From NCBI GenBank assembly GCA_946414595.1, contig CAMKPE010000002.1, forward strand, positions 1 through 64,000: a stretch of DNA of 64,000 nt. The letters run 5' to 3'. Source of the DNA: an uncultured Clostridium sp. GTDB taxonomy: Bacteria > Bacillota_I > Bacilli_A > RF39 > UBA660. The notes below the pieces were generated by a model, which made no database searches, was not told where the DNA came from, and saw only the letters and a list, made by a program, of their open reading frames with translations. Made by a program: the position numbers and the translations under genes. Every line of letters starts with the position of its first letter. The stretch's first letter is position 1. Positions 35,376 through 44,835 of this stretch are shown piece by piece.

Positions 35376-37013
35376 ATGAATTTAGTAGAATACGATTTTG
35401 TAAATATGCCTATAGTTGATATTGTTAACAGGATTATTATCTATGCATCTCAACATAGGGCCAGTGACATTCACTTCGATCCAAGAGAAGACTGTTTAAT
35501 GATAAGAATGAGAATGGATGGTCACTTAAAAGATCATGCAAAAGTTCCAAAGATGTATGAAAAAAACCTAGCTACCAGAGTTAAGTTAATTTCTAAGATG
35601 AACATCACTGAAACACGTGTACCACAAGATGGTGCCATCAAAGGTGTTGTTGATGGAAGAGAACTAGACATGCGTGTATCTTCACTACCTACAAATGAAG
35701 GAGAAAAGATAGTTGTCCGTCTATTGGACTATAGCCAAAGCTTGAACGGATTAGAAACACTAGGATTTGCTCCTAATAATTTAAAGAAAATTGAAAGAAT
35801 GCTAGATATTCCAAATGGAATTATCCTTGTTACAGGTGCTACTGGATCAGGTAAATCTACAACTACATACTCAATGTTATCAGCGCTTAATAAAGAAGAC
35901 GTTAACATAATTACAGTTGAGGACCCAGTTGAAATGAACATCGAAGGTATTAACCAAGTATACGTTAATTCAGAAATTGGACTTACCTTCGCAAGTGCCT
36001 TAAGATCTATCTTACGTCAAGACCCAGATATAATACTTATCGGAGAAATTCGTGATAGTGAAACAGCCCAAATCGCGGTACGTGCTGCCATCACAGGACA
36101 CTTAGTTTTATCTACAATCCATACTAACAGTGCCTTAAATACAATTGAACGTTTGCTAGATATGGACGTTGAAAGATATTTGCTATCAACTGCCCTAAAC
36201 GGAATCATTTCACAAAAACTAGCAAGAACATTATGTCCAGATTGTAAGAGAAAAAGACCTACTACAAACTATGAAAAACAAATATTTAATAAAATATTAG
36301 GACAAGATGTAGAAGAAGTTTATGAACCAGTTGGTTGTGATAAATGTAACAGAGGATTTAGAGGAAGAATTGCTCTTCACGAAGTATTATTCTTAACAGA
36401 TAGAATTCGTGAGTTAATAAATGATGAACTTGTTGATAAAGAAGAATTAAGAAAAGCAGTATACGATGGTGATACTACTACTCTACTTCAAGATGCTTTA
36501 CAAAAAGTTGTTGAAGGTCACACAACATTTAAAGAAGTTTATAAAGTTGTTGATATCGACTTCGACCTTGAAAAGAGTATTAGAAAAGAAGTTCAAAAAG
36601 AAGAAAGAGAAAGAGCTAAAACAGAACAACTTGAAGTTATCGACTTATACGATAATAAGAATACAGGAGTTAAGATTACTTCTAAAGAAATGGATAAGAT
36701 TAAAGCTAAAGCTAAAGAAGATGCTGAATCTAAATACAAGAAAAAACGTCCTGTTAAAGATGATGATGACTTAATCGATGCATTCGAAGGAATGCCTGCT
36801 CCAACCTTCAAAGCTAAGGAAGAACCAAAAGCAGAAGAAACAGAAGATAAGACAAAGAAACCTGAAAAAGAAGCTAAGAAGGAAGAAAAGAAAGAAGACA
36901 AAAAAGAAGTTAAGAAAGAAGAAAAGAAGGAAGCTAAGAAAGAGTCAAAAGAAGAAAAAGCTGAAGAGAAAAAAGAAGATAAAGCAAAAGATAAAAAAGA
37001 AGACAAAAAATAA
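35376..37013 (+). CDS. Type IV pilus/ComGA-type assembly ATPase (PilB/GspE family)
   Basis: This ATPase powers pilus or pseudopilus assembly. The 545-residue protein has the Asp box region (DIHFDPREDCLMIRMRMDG), Walker A GATGSGKST at residues 154-162, Walker B DPDIILIGEIRDSETA with His boxes, and a zinc tetracysteine (CPDC, CDKC). It lacks the long N-terminal domain of PilB, as ComGA does. A Lys/Glu-rich tail of about 115 residues (from about 430) is not part of the usual family. GGGGCAAAG precedes the ATG. It is divergent from two pilin-like genes. Confidence 0.92.
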   Translation: MNLVEYDFVNMPIVDIVNRIIIYASQHRASDIHFDPREDCLMIRMRMDGHLKDHAKVPKMYEKNLATRVKLISKMNITETRVPQDGAIKGVVDGRELDMRVSSLPTNEGEKIVVRLLDYSQSLNGLETLGFAPNNLKKIERMLDIPNGIILVTGATGSGKSTTTYSMLSALNKEDVNIITVEDPVEMNIEGINQVYVNSEIGLTFASALRSILRQDPDIILIGEIRDSETAQIAVRAAITGHLVLSTIHTNSALNTIERLLDMDVERYLLSTALNGIISQKLARTLCPDCKRKRPTTNYEKQIFNKILGQDVEEVYEPVGCDKCNRGFRGRIALHEVLFLTDRIRELINDELVDKEELRKAVYDGDTTTLLQDALQKVVEGHTTFKEVYKVVDIDFDLEKSIRKEVQKEERERAKTEQLEVIDLYDNKNTGVKITSKEMDKIKAKAKEDAESKYKKKRPVKDDDDLIDAFEGMPAPTFKAKEEPKAEETEDKTKKPEKEAKKEEKKEDKKEVKKEEKKEAKKESKEEKAEEKKEDKAKDKKEDKK

Positions 37014-37036
37014 AAAACCTGAAAAGGTTTTTTTAT
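37010..37036. terminator. Bidirectional terminator between the pilus ATPase and tmk
   Basis: AAAACCT pairs with AGGTTTT around a GAAA tetraloop, with T on one side and A on the other. It overlaps the stop codon of the ATPase. Confidence 0.75.
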
Positions 37037-37713
37037 TATTCTTCAATTACAATATTATATATTTCATCATTAATATCTTCTATACTACGAAGCTTATTAT
37101 CTTTAATACATTCAATTGTATTCCAGTTATATAATTGTGATAATTCAACATATGCCCTTTCAGCATTTTTTAAATGCTCTGGGCTTTTTTCATGTCCCTC
37201 TAGGAATGCTCTATTCTTTTCTAATTCTTTAGTAAAATCATATGGAACATGTAAAAATATTGTTTTATCTGGTTTAGGTAAATCAAGAAGCCAATACTCT
37301 AATTTATCAATCCATTGATACATATAGAATCGTTCATCTTTATCTTCAATTTTGCATCCTTGGTGTGCTAAGTTACTTGTAACATATCTATCTAAAATAA
37401 CATAATAACCTTCATTAACATAATCAAGTACTTTACCTATATTGTATTTTCTATCTGCAGCATAGTATAAGCAAGCAATTTTGGGATCAACTTTAACAGG
37501 ATCATCAAAGAAACTTTCACTAATTTCTGGTTTTCCTAAATAAGCACCACCAACAATTTTACCTGTTGGAGTATCATAAGCAGGAAAACTAATTGTAACA
37601 CATTTCTTACCTTCTTCATTTAGTCTTTTAACAAGAAGTTTAGACTGTGTTTCTTTACCAGAACAATCAGTTCCTTCAATAACAATAATCTTTCCTTTTA
37701 ATTCATCACTCAT
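37036..37713 (-). CDS. tmk: Thymidylate kinase (dTMP kinase)
   Basis: The enzyme phosphorylates dTMP to dTDP. The 225-residue protein has the P-loop IEGTDCSGKET near the N-terminus, YVILDRYVTSN (DRx motif) and a LID region. The start at 37713 has GGAG at proper spacing; an ATG at 37728 overlaps that site. The sequence is somewhat longer and more divergent than Bacillus Tmk. It lies downstream of thyA and folA but behind the folA terminator, so it may use its own promoter near 37730-37750. Confidence 0.9.
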   Translation of the reverse strand: MSDELKGKIIVIEGTDCSGKETQSKLLVKRLNEEGKKCVTISFPAYDTPTGKIVGGAYLGKPEISESFFDDPVKVDPKIACLYYAADRKYNIGKVLDYVNEGYYVILDRYVTSNLAHQGCKIEDKDERFYMYQWIDKLEYWLLDLPKPDKTIFLHVPYDFTKELEKNRAFLEGHEKSPEHLKNAERAYVELSQLYNWNTIECIKDNKLRSIEDINDEIYNIVIEE

Positions 37714-37748
37714 TTTATACATCTCCATTCTATATCATTTTATCAAAT

Positions 37749-37770
37749 AAAAAAGAAAGTAGCAATCTAC
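37749..37770 (-). terminator. folA terminator
   Basis: AAGAAAGTAG pairs with CTACTTTCTT around four bases and T follows on the - strand. The folA stop codon is in the 5' arm. Confidence 0.75.
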
Positions 37771-38255
37771 TTTCTTAAATATTCTTTATGCATAAATCTT
37801 ATACCATTTTCTTCAACTTTACTTAATGTTTTAACATTCCATTCTTGAGGTTTTATCTCTGGGAACCAAACATCTGCTTCAGGACAAGTCGCATCAATAT
37901 GAGTTAAAAGCATACGATCTGCTTCATCAACAAACTCTTGATATATACTTGCTCCTCCTATTACCATAAACTCTTTATCAAATCTAGAAATATATTCATA
38001 TAACTCTTCTTTAGAATGAAATACTTTTATTCCTTCTACATCTAAATTACTTCTTGTAAGAACCAAATGTTCTCTTCCTGGAAGAAGTTTAGGTAATGAT
38101 TCGAGTGTCTTTCTTCCCATTATTATTGGTTTGCCCATTGTATTATCTTTAAAGAAATGCATATCTTCTTTAAAACGCCATATTAATTTGTTGTCTTTTC
38201 CAAGCTCATTGTTCTTCCCTACTGCTGCAATTATTGTTAAACTACTATCTGCCAT
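37767..38255 (-). CDS. folA: Dihydrofolate reductase
   Basis: DHFR reduces dihydrofolate, the by-product of ThyA, to tetrahydrofolate. The 162-residue protein has AAVGKNNELGKDNKLIWRF, with the substrate Asp-type acidic residue following in KEDMHFFK, PIIMGRKTLESLP and FMVIGGASIYQEF. Its ATG is one base after the thyA stop, so the two are translated together, a common arrangement. Confidence 0.95.
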   Translation of the reverse strand: MADSSLTIIAAVGKNNELGKDNKLIWRFKEDMHFFKDNTMGKPIIMGRKTLESLPKLLPGREHLVLTRSNLDVEGIKVFHSKEELYEYISRFDKEFMVIGGASIYQEFVDEADRMLLTHIDATCPEADVWFPEIKPQEWNVKTLSKVEENGIRFMHKEYLRK

Positions 38256-38256
38256 A

Positions 38257-39246
38257 TTAAATACCTAAAGGAAATTTTAATTGTGGGTTCTTAGTTTTAA
38301 CTAACTCTCTTGGATAATCAACTAATTTTATATCATCTGGCGTAAATGAGTAAAAGTCATCTTTATCTGGATTTAACCAAATTTTTGGTTCGCAATCTAT
38401 TGGTTCTCTATTAAGCATCTCAACTGCTTGATTAATATGTCTATCATATATTTGAATATTATTATAATTCCATGTAAATCTACCAGGAGTAACACCTAAG
38501 TGTCTTGCTACTATATGTTGTAATGCAAGATACTGAATTTGATTAATTGTTCCAGCTGTAGCAAAGTCGCTTGATCTTTGAGTTAACATCATATCAAGAT
38601 AATCATTACCATCTCTTCCATGTCTTATATTCCATTCAGTTAGGAAGGCACAAGGCTTAAGTCCATGTTTTTCTTTAAAATCATCTTCTTGCCATAAAGA
38701 AATGATATGACGTCTTCCATCAGGATTTTCCTTTAAACCTTTCAATAAATTTTTCATAAGTTCGTGTCTTCTAACAGTTTCACCGTAAACAGTTCCAATA
38801 GAACGATTTCCGATATCCCATTCATCCCACCAAGTAACACCATATTTATCTTTTAATAAATCTAAGTCATTTGACTCATCTTGATATATCCATAGCATTT
38901 CACCAATACTTGATTTAACTGCTATTGGCCTTAATGTTGTTATTGGAAACTCACCTTTTGTTAAATCATAAGTACACATCCCATGGTTAACAGAAAGTGT
39001 ATGTGCTTTTTGACCATCATCATAGTGTGGTCTAGGATTTATATCCATTGTTCCTTCTTGTAAAATTCTATCAAGAATTTGTTTTGTATACATATCGCCT
39101 TTTGTACCAATAGGAAGACCATTTTCATCTAATAGTCTACCATTAGCAATTCTTAAATCACCATATGAATCATTTACAAGTTTAATTGGCTCACATTTCT
39201 CTTCTAATAATTTTTTATTAATGTAATTAATATCGACTTTTTTCAT
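38257..39246 (-). CDS. thyA: Thymidylate synthase ThyA
   Basis: ThyA methylates dUMP to dTMP with methylene-tetrahydrofolate. The 329-residue protein has the catalytic Cys C199 (LKPCAFLTEW), the phosphate-binding Arg in QRSSDF (224-228), Asn235 that selects dUMP (AGTINQIQY) and Tyr267 (IQIYDRH). Two histidines of the Escherichia coli active site are replaced (PCH by PCA, and the His before the LY/IY motif by Gln). This marks a divergent ThyA subfamily rather than an inactive one, because the core residues are kept. GGAGGTTTTG precedes the ATG. Confidence 0.93.
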   Translation of the reverse strand: MKKVDINYINKKLLEEKCEPIKLVNDSYGDLRIANGRLLDENGLPIGTKGDMYTKQILDRILQEGTMDINPRPHYDDGQKAHTLSVNHGMCTYDLTKGEFPITTLRPIAVKSSIGEMLWIYQDESNDLDLLKDKYGVTWWDEWDIGNRSIGTVYGETVRRHELMKNLLKGLKENPDGRRHIISLWQEDDFKEKHGLKPCAFLTEWNIRHGRDGNDYLDMMLTQRSSDFATAGTINQIQYLALQHIVARHLGVTPGRFTWNYNNIQIYDRHINQAVEMLNREPIDCEPKIWLNPDKDDFYSFTPDDIKLVDYPRELVKTKNPQLKFPLGI

Positions 39247-39267
39247 TTCAAAACCTCCCTACTACAT

Positions 39268-39873
39268 TTACATTTTTGATTCATCTATTACATTACTTTC
39301 TTTATCAAAATCTAAATTAATAAATCTTCTACTAGCTAAGTAATCACACATATGAACAAATTTCTCCATTGGAGCTTTAGGAACTGGAAGTACTACGTCA
39401 CTATATTGGCTTGTATTCCATGGCCCCATGTGTGATGCTACAGCATTTGCCATCTTTTCTAACTCTTCACTAGTCATACTTAAGTTTTCAGCATTTTCCT
39501 TAGCATACTCACAAGCAAGAAGTGGATGATCAAATCTTGTATATTGCTCTTTTTCAGCTTTACCATACTTTAATCCATCATGAATTAATAAAGCAATAAT
39601 TATTAAATCTTTATCACGACCACTATAAGGCTTTCCAATAATTGGATTTGATAATAATTCATTAGCAAATTTACAAGCTGATTTAACGTGTCTAGTTAGC
39701 CCACCATCACCTGCAGCATACTTAGGATGATACTTACCTGTACTTGATGCATCTACTTTAAAGAAGTAATCAGGTAAATGTGATACTAAGTATTTAGCAT
39801 CATTTCTTAAACCTTCATCTTCAATATATAAATATTCATTAGTAAAAACTTTTTCTTTATCTTTCTCTTTCAC
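39268..39873 (-). CDS. HD-domain phosphohydrolase-like protein
   Basis: The 201-residue protein has an HD-type metal site (GGLTRHVKSAC, then ALLIHDGLKYG, with a later His in DHPLLACEYA and ASHMGPW), as in YhaM-like or nucleotide phosphohydrolases. Substrate is unknown; its place before thyA suggests nucleotide metabolism but does not prove it. The start is the GTG at 39873, because GGAGG lies eight bases upstream. It overlaps hemW by 17 bases. A longer frame upstream reads into hemW and is rejected. Confidence 0.82.
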   Translation of the reverse strand: MKEKDKEKVFTNEYLYIEDEGLRNDAKYLVSHLPDYFFKVDASSTGKYHPKYAAGDGGLTRHVKSACKFANELLSNPIIGKPYSGRDKDLIIIALLIHDGLKYGKAEKEQYTRFDHPLLACEYAKENAENLSMTSEELEKMANAVASHMGPWNTSQYSDVVLPVPKAPMEKFVHMCDYLASRRFINLDFDKESNVIDESKM

Positions 39874-40966
39874 TCTTACAACCTCCAATAAAATTAACCA
39901 AAATAGAGTTAGAAATATATAACTTATCTTTAGGTATATAAATTCTATCATTATCTTCTATAAGTAATTTTTCTTTAATTAAATCATCTATATCAAAAGA
40001 ATCACGGATATTACATTTATATTTAGAATGGAATTCTTTTTTAGATATACCATCTATCTTTCTAAGCCCAAATATGAGCTCATTTTCTTTATTTATTGAA
40101 TCATTCATCTCTTCTTTTTCACTAATGAATTCATGATTCAAATACTTATTAATACTTCTTGTATTTGTATATCTAATATTATTTATGTATCCTGATGCAC
40201 CTAATCCAAATCCATAATACTCTTTATTATTCCAATAAACTAAATTATGTCTAGACTTATATCCATCTTTAGCAAAATTACTTATCTCATAATGACGATA
40301 ATTATTCTCTTCAAGTTTATTAATAATATTATAATACATTGATGATTCAATATCCTCATCTATTGGTTTAACTTTATCTATAAATATTTTAGTATGTTCT
40401 TCTATAATTAAAGAATAAATTGAAATGTGTGTTGGATTAAGATTAATAACAAAATCTAAGTCTTTCATAACATCATCAATCACTTCATTAGGAAAAGCAT
40501 ACATTAAATCAATATTAATATTATCAAAATACTCTTTAGCAAGATTAACGTTATTAATAACTTCTTCTTTTGTATGATTTCTATTTAAGAATGATAGAAA
40601 CTTCTCATTAATTGTTTCTACTCCTATACTAATCCTATTAATATTATTCTTCTTAAATAAATCTAACTTTTCTTTATTAATATCATTAACATTTACTTCA
40701 ATAGTAAATTCATAATCATTAGATAATTTAAATACTTTAATAATTTCAAATAATCTACTTAATTCATCAATTGATAATACACTTGGAGTTCCTCCCCCAA
40801 TATATAAAGTATCAATTGTTTCTTCTTTATAATTATTCTTTATTTCATAATCTAAAGCATCTAAATAATCATTAATATATTTCTTATTGTAAAACATCTT
40901 ACAGAAATCACAGTAAGAACAAATTGTATTACAAAAAGGTATATGTATATAAACACTATTTGCCAT
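39857..40966 (-). CDS. hemW: Radical SAM heme chaperone HemW
   Basis: HemW is a radical-SAM protein related to HemN that binds and delivers heme. The 369-residue protein has the cluster motif CNTICSYCDF (C-x3-C-x2-C) and YIGGGTPSVLS near the N-terminus. Like other HemW it has this spacing rather than the HemN C-x2-CxC type. The start at 40966 (MANSVYIHIPFC) is chosen by family comparison; the alternative ATG near 40987 has no ribosome site. It overlaps the upstream regulator gene by 11 bases. lepA-hemW is a conserved order in Firmicutes. Confidence 0.93.
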   Translation of the reverse strand: MANSVYIHIPFCNTICSYCDFCKMFYNKKYINDYLDALDYEIKNNYKEETIDTLYIGGGTPSVLSIDELSRLFEIIKVFKLSNDYEFTIEVNVNDINKEKLDLFKKNNINRISIGVETINEKFLSFLNRNHTKEEVINNVNLAKEYFDNINIDLMYAFPNEVIDDVMKDLDFVINLNPTHISIYSLIIEEHTKIFIDKVKPIDEDIESSMYYNIINKLEENNYRHYEISNFAKDGYKSRHNLVYWNNKEYYGFGLGASGYINNIRYTNTRSINKYLNHEFISEKEEMNDSINKENELIFGLRKIDGISKKEFHSKYKCNIRDSFDIDDLIKEKLLIEDNDRIYIPKDKLYISNSILVNFIGGCKSERER

Positions 40967-41399
40967 TCTTTTTCTTTGAATTCCCATCAATTAATACTTT
41001 AACTTCTTTATAAAGCTTCTTATCAGCATATTGTAATCTATAATAAATATCACTATAAATCTCTGTAATATCTGCTTTTAATTTCTTAGAAATATATTCT
41101 ATATCAAAACCACTAGAGAACATTTCTCCTGCTTTTAAAACACGTTCCAAAACTGTTTTATCTTTTATTGATTTCTTATAATTAGTTTCTATTTGTTCTT
41201 TAATCTTAGTTATTTCAGAATTTTTCATTTTTGCAAATCTAGTTATATAATCACTTACTGTAGCATTACTAATAGTAAAGTAATATTTTGTGAAAAACTC
41301 TGATGTTTTTCTTGTAGAAGTTTTATTCTTTTTAACATAATCTCCTACTAATACAATTCTTTCATTTCTAATATTATCATCAAGTACAGTTCTAGCCAT
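40956..41399 (-). CDS. SpoIIID-like helix-turn-helix protein
   Basis: SpoIIID is a mother-cell sporulation regulator. Residues 11-55 (ERIVLVGDYVKKNKTSTRK, then SEFFTKYYFTISNATVSDYITRF split) fit the SpoIIID pattern of a helix-turn-helix with Thr-Arg and TV residues. At 147 residues it is longer than Bacillus SpoIIID (93); the C-terminal part is unrecognised and charged. GGAGGA at the end of lepA is the ribosome site, and the ATG is one base after the lepA stop. The identification is tentative; a different small regulator is possible. Confidence 0.6.
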   Translation of the reverse strand: MARTVLDDNIRNERIVLVGDYVKKNKTSTRKTSEFFTKYYFTISNATVSDYITRFAKMKNSEITKIKEQIETNYKKSIKDKTVLERVLKAGEMFSSGFDIEYISKKLKADITEIYSDIYYRLQYADKKLYKEVKVLIDGNSKKKNGK

Positions 41400-41400
41400 T

Positions 41401-43203
41401 TTAATCCTCCTCATCCATAGAAAGAACACTCATGAATGCTTCTTGTGGAAGTTCTACACTTCCTACTTGTTTCATTCTCTTCTTTCCTTCTTTCTGTTTC
41501 TCTAATAATTTTCTCTTACGAGTAATATCTCCACCATAACACTTAGCAAGTACATCTTTTCTAAGAGCTTTAACAGTTTCTCTTGCAATTACATGATTTC
41601 CTAAACTTGCTTGTATAGGTATTTCAAATAATTGTCTTGGTATTGATTTTCTTAGTGATTGTACCACTGCTCTTCCACGAGCATATGCAAAATCTTTATG
41701 TACAATAACAGATAAAGCATCAATAATCTCACCATTTAATAATATATCCATCTTAACTAAATCACTTGGTTTATATCCAATCATTTCATAATCAAATGAA
41801 GCATAGCCCTTTGTATATGATTTTAATTTATCAAAGAAGTCATATACTATTTCAGAAAGTGGTAATTCATAATGAATATTAACTCTTGTTGGATCAATAT
41901 AATCCATGCTTATGTAAATACCACGTTTATTTTGACATAGTTCCATAATAGATCCAATATATTCGCTTGGTGTAAATATGCTTGTTCTAATATATGGTTC
42001 TCTTATTTCTTTTAATAACGTTTTATCAGGCATCTTAACTGGTGAATCAATTTCAATAACCTCACCATTTGTAAGATATGCTTCATATACAACTGATGGT
42101 GCAGTTGTTATAAGTTCTATATTAAATTCTCTTGTAACACGTTCTTTGATAATATCCATATGAAGTAGTCCAAGAAAACCACATCTAAATCCAAAACCTA
42201 AAGCACTTGATGTTTCAGGTTCAAATACAAGTGAAGCATCATTTAATTGAAGTTTTGATAAGGCATCTCTTAAGTCTTCAAATTTAGATGATTCAATTGG
42301 GAATAAACCACAAAATACCATTGATTTCATTGGTTTATAACCAGCAAGAGGTTCGCTTGCAGGATTTTTAGATAACGTTACTGTATCTCCTACTTTAACG
42401 TCGCTAATACTTTTAATACTTGCAGAAACAAATCCAACATCTCCTGCAACTAATTCTTTTACTTGTACTTCGTGTGGTGTATTAACAAATAGTTCAGTAA
42501 CATCATACTCTGCACCAGTCTCAAACATCTTTATCTTATCTCCAAGTTTTAATGTACCATTCATTATTCTTAAAGATATAATAACTCCTCTATAAGAATC
42601 GAAGATACTATCAAATATTAATGCTTGAAGAGGTTTATCTTTATCTCCTTTAGGAGCAGGAATCTTTTCTACTATTCTGTCTAATAGTTCTTTAATTCCT
42701 TCACCAGTTTTAGCACTAGTAAGTATAATATCTTCTTCATCAAAACCAATTAAATCCATTAATTCTTTTTTTACTTTAGGAATATCTGCACTAGGTAAAT
42801 CTATCTTATTAATAACTGGGATAATAGTTAGATTGTTATCAAGTGCCAAATAAAGATTTGCAAGCGTTTGAGCTTCTATTCCTTGAGAAGCATCAACTAC
42901 TAAAAGCGCTCCATCACAACTAGCTAAACTTCTTGATACTTCGTATGAAAAGTCAACATGTCCTGGAGTATCAATTAAATTAAGTATATATTCTTCGTTA
43001 TTATAATTATATTTTAAATGAGCAGTATTTAGTTTTATAGTAATACCTCTTTCACGTTCAATATCCATACTATCTAAGTACTGTTCCTTAGCTTCTCTTT
43101 TAGAAAGTGCCCCAGTGGTTTCTAGTATTCTATCTGCTAGAGTACTTTTACCATGGTCTATATGTGCAATAATTGAGAAGTTTCTAATATGATTCATATC
43201 CAT
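41401..43203 (-). CDS. lepA: Elongation factor 4 (LepA)
   Basis: LepA is a ribosome-dependent GTPase that acts on stalled or aberrant elongation. The 600-residue protein has G1 [24 protein letters not shown] and NKIDLP, the EF-G-like domains, and the LepA C-terminal domain ([19 protein letters not shown]). The start at 43203 (MDMNHIRNF) has AGGTGGTG upstream. It heads the unit lepA-spoIIID-like-hemW-HD-thyA-folA. Confidence 0.97.
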   Translation of the reverse strand: MDMNHIRNFSIIAHIDHGKSTLADRILETTGALSKREAKEQYLDSMDIERERGITIKLNTAHLKYNYNNEEYILNLIDTPGHVDFSYEVSRSLASCDGALLVVDASQGIEAQTLANLYLALDNNLTIIPVINKIDLPSADIPKVKKELMDLIGFDEEDIILTSAKTGEGIKELLDRIVEKIPAPKGDKDKPLQALIFDSIFDSYRGVIISLRIMNGTLKLGDKIKMFETGAEYDVTELFVNTPHEVQVKELVAGDVGFVSASIKSISDVKVGDTVTLSKNPASEPLAGYKPMKSMVFCGLFPIESSKFEDLRDALSKLQLNDASLVFEPETSSALGFGFRCGFLGLLHMDIIKERVTREFNIELITTAPSVVYEAYLTNGEVIEIDSPVKMPDKTLLKEIREPYIRTSIFTPSEYIGSIMELCQNKRGIYISMDYIDPTRVNIHYELPLSEIVYDFFDKLKSYTKGYASFDYEMIGYKPSDLVKMDILLNGEIIDALSVIVHKDFAYARGRAVVQSLRKSIPRQLFEIPIQASLGNHVIARETVKALRKDVLAKCYGGDITRKRKLLEKQKEGKKRMKQVGSVELPQEAFMSVLSMDEED

Positions 43204-43253
43204 AATAAACACCACCTATTCACTAATAATTATTATAATATTTTATTAATAAA

Positions 43254-43284
43254 AAGAAAAGAAAAAGTATCCTTTGGATACTTT
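43254..43284 (-). terminator. murE terminator
   Basis: AAAGTATCC pairs with GGATACTTT around three bases, and a T-rich tract follows on the - strand. The murE stop codon is at the stem edge. Confidence 0.75.
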
Positions 43285-44734
43285 AATTATTAACTTTCTT
43301 TTTCTCTCTATTTACTCTTGATTTAATATACTTTTCAGCTTCTTCAATATCATTAAAATAAATAGTCTTATCTTTTAATTTTTCATAAGTTTCATTACCT
43401 TTTCCAAGTATTAAAACCATATCATTTTCTCCAGCTATATCAATAGCTCTTTTAATAGCTTTAGATCTATCTACTACTATTTCATATTTTGATTTATCTT
43501 CTATTTCACTAACAAGCATATTTATAATATCTAGTGGATCTTCACTTCTTGGGTCTTCATAAGTAAATACAGCGTAACTTGCATTATCAGTAACTGTCTT
43601 ACCCATAAGTGGTCTTTTTAAGAAGTCTCTTTCGCCTGCTGAACCAATTACAACAATACTTCTATTTATATCAAGTGTATGAACAAATTTAAGCAAATTA
43701 GAAATACCATTTGGAGTATGAGCATAATCTACCATTACATGGAAATTTTGTCCAAAATCTGGTAACATTTCAAGTCTTCCTGAAATATATACATGTGATA
43801 GATTTGGTAGTACTTCTTCAATTGATTTTCCTGCTGCTATAACCATTAATAAAGCACATGCTAGATTATATACATTAAACTCCCCTAGAAGTGGGCTTTC
43901 TATATCATATTCTTTTCCATTATATTTATATTTAATTGAAGTCTTATTTGGATATACATGATAATCCACTATTTGAAGAGTGTTATCATCATCTTTTCCA
44001 TAAGTAAATATATTCTTACAAGCACAAGCTTCTCTTACTGTTTCATAATATTCATCATCTTTATTAAGGATTGCATACCCATCTTCTTTTATTTGTCTAA
44101 ATAACTGACACTTACAATCAATATAGTTTTCAAAACTTCCATGAATATTTAAATGTTCACGTGTAATATTAGTAATTGCTCCAATATCATATTTAATATG
44201 TTTTAATCTTCCTCTAAAGAAAGCTTCACTACTTGATTCCATAGATACAGCTTCACATCCTGCTTCTAAGAAATCATTAAAATATAAATAAAGCTTATCT
44301 GTGTCTGCAGTTGTATTATTAGTTTGCATATTGAACTTAGCACAGCTTCTTCCATTTGTTCCTAAATAACCACATTTATCGTTTCCTAAAAGTGTTTGAA
44401 CAATTGTAGTTGTACTAGTCTTTCCATCAGTTCCAGTAACTGAATATATCTTTAATCTATCTTCTGGATGATCATAGAATCTAGAACATAAAAGAGGAAG
44501 TTCTTCATTTGTATCAGGAACTTTAATAGCAGGAACAGTTGTATCAACATCTTTTGATACGACAACTGCAACAGCTCCATGTTTAACTGCTTCAGGTATA
44601 AAATCATGTCTATCTGCAGTAATACCTTTAGTACATATAAACAAGTCTCCTGGTTCTACTTCTTTTGAATTCATCTTTATACCATATACTTCTGTATCAT
44701 AATTACAATCATATAATTCATTTAACTTTTTCAT
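43283..44734 (-). CDS. murE: UDP-MurNAc-tripeptide synthetase MurE
   Basis: MurE adds the third amino acid to the peptidoglycan stem peptide. The 483-residue protein has the ATP motif VTGTDGKTSTTT, the central Mur ligase domain and the C-terminal domain. The amino-acid selecting motif reads EDPRSEDP; the Arg of the DNPR motif is kept, which points to meso-diaminopimelate rather than lysine. The first Asp-Asn of DNPR is changed, so the specificity is inferred. GAGGTATTG precedes the ATG. Confidence 0.93.
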   Translation of the reverse strand: MKKLNELYDCNYDTEVYGIKMNSKEVEPGDLFICTKGITADRHDFIPEAVKHGAVAVVVSKDVDTTVPAIKVPDTNEELPLLCSRFYDHPEDRLKIYSVTGTDGKTSTTTIVQTLLGNDKCGYLGTNGRSCAKFNMQTNNTTADTDKLYLYFNDFLEAGCEAVSMESSSEAFFRGRLKHIKYDIGAITNITREHLNIHGSFENYIDCKCQLFRQIKEDGYAILNKDDEYYETVREACACKNIFTYGKDDDNTLQIVDYHVYPNKTSIKYKYNGKEYDIESPLLGEFNVYNLACALLMVIAAGKSIEEVLPNLSHVYISGRLEMLPDFGQNFHVMVDYAHTPNGISNLLKFVHTLDINRSIVVIGSAGERDFLKRPLMGKTVTDNASYAVFTYEDPRSEDPLDIINMLVSEIEDKSKYEIVVDRSKAIKRAIDIAGENDMVLILGKGNETYEKLKDKTIYFNDIEEAEKYIKSRVNREKKKVNN

Positions 44735-44790
44735 ACAATACCTCTTACATAAAAAGTATACAATAAAAAGGTCAAAAAATGTATAAAATA

Positions 44791-44819
44791 TTGAAAATTA
44801 TTAGAATATAACTTATCAT
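44791..44819 (+). promoter_or_regulatory. Promoter of the arginase-family gene
   Basis: TTGAAA (44791-44796) and TATCAT (44814-44819) are 17 bp apart. The ATG follows 16 bases after the -10 box with GGTGAT between them. Confidence 0.6.
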
Positions 44820-44835
44820 TATATAAGGTGATATC

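Noticed and set aside
36593-37006. Ser/Phe-rich open frame of 137 residues on the - strand
   Set aside because: It is the antisense of the Lys/Glu-rich tail of the pilus ATPase, whose GAA and AAG codons lack stops on the other strand. No ribosome site.
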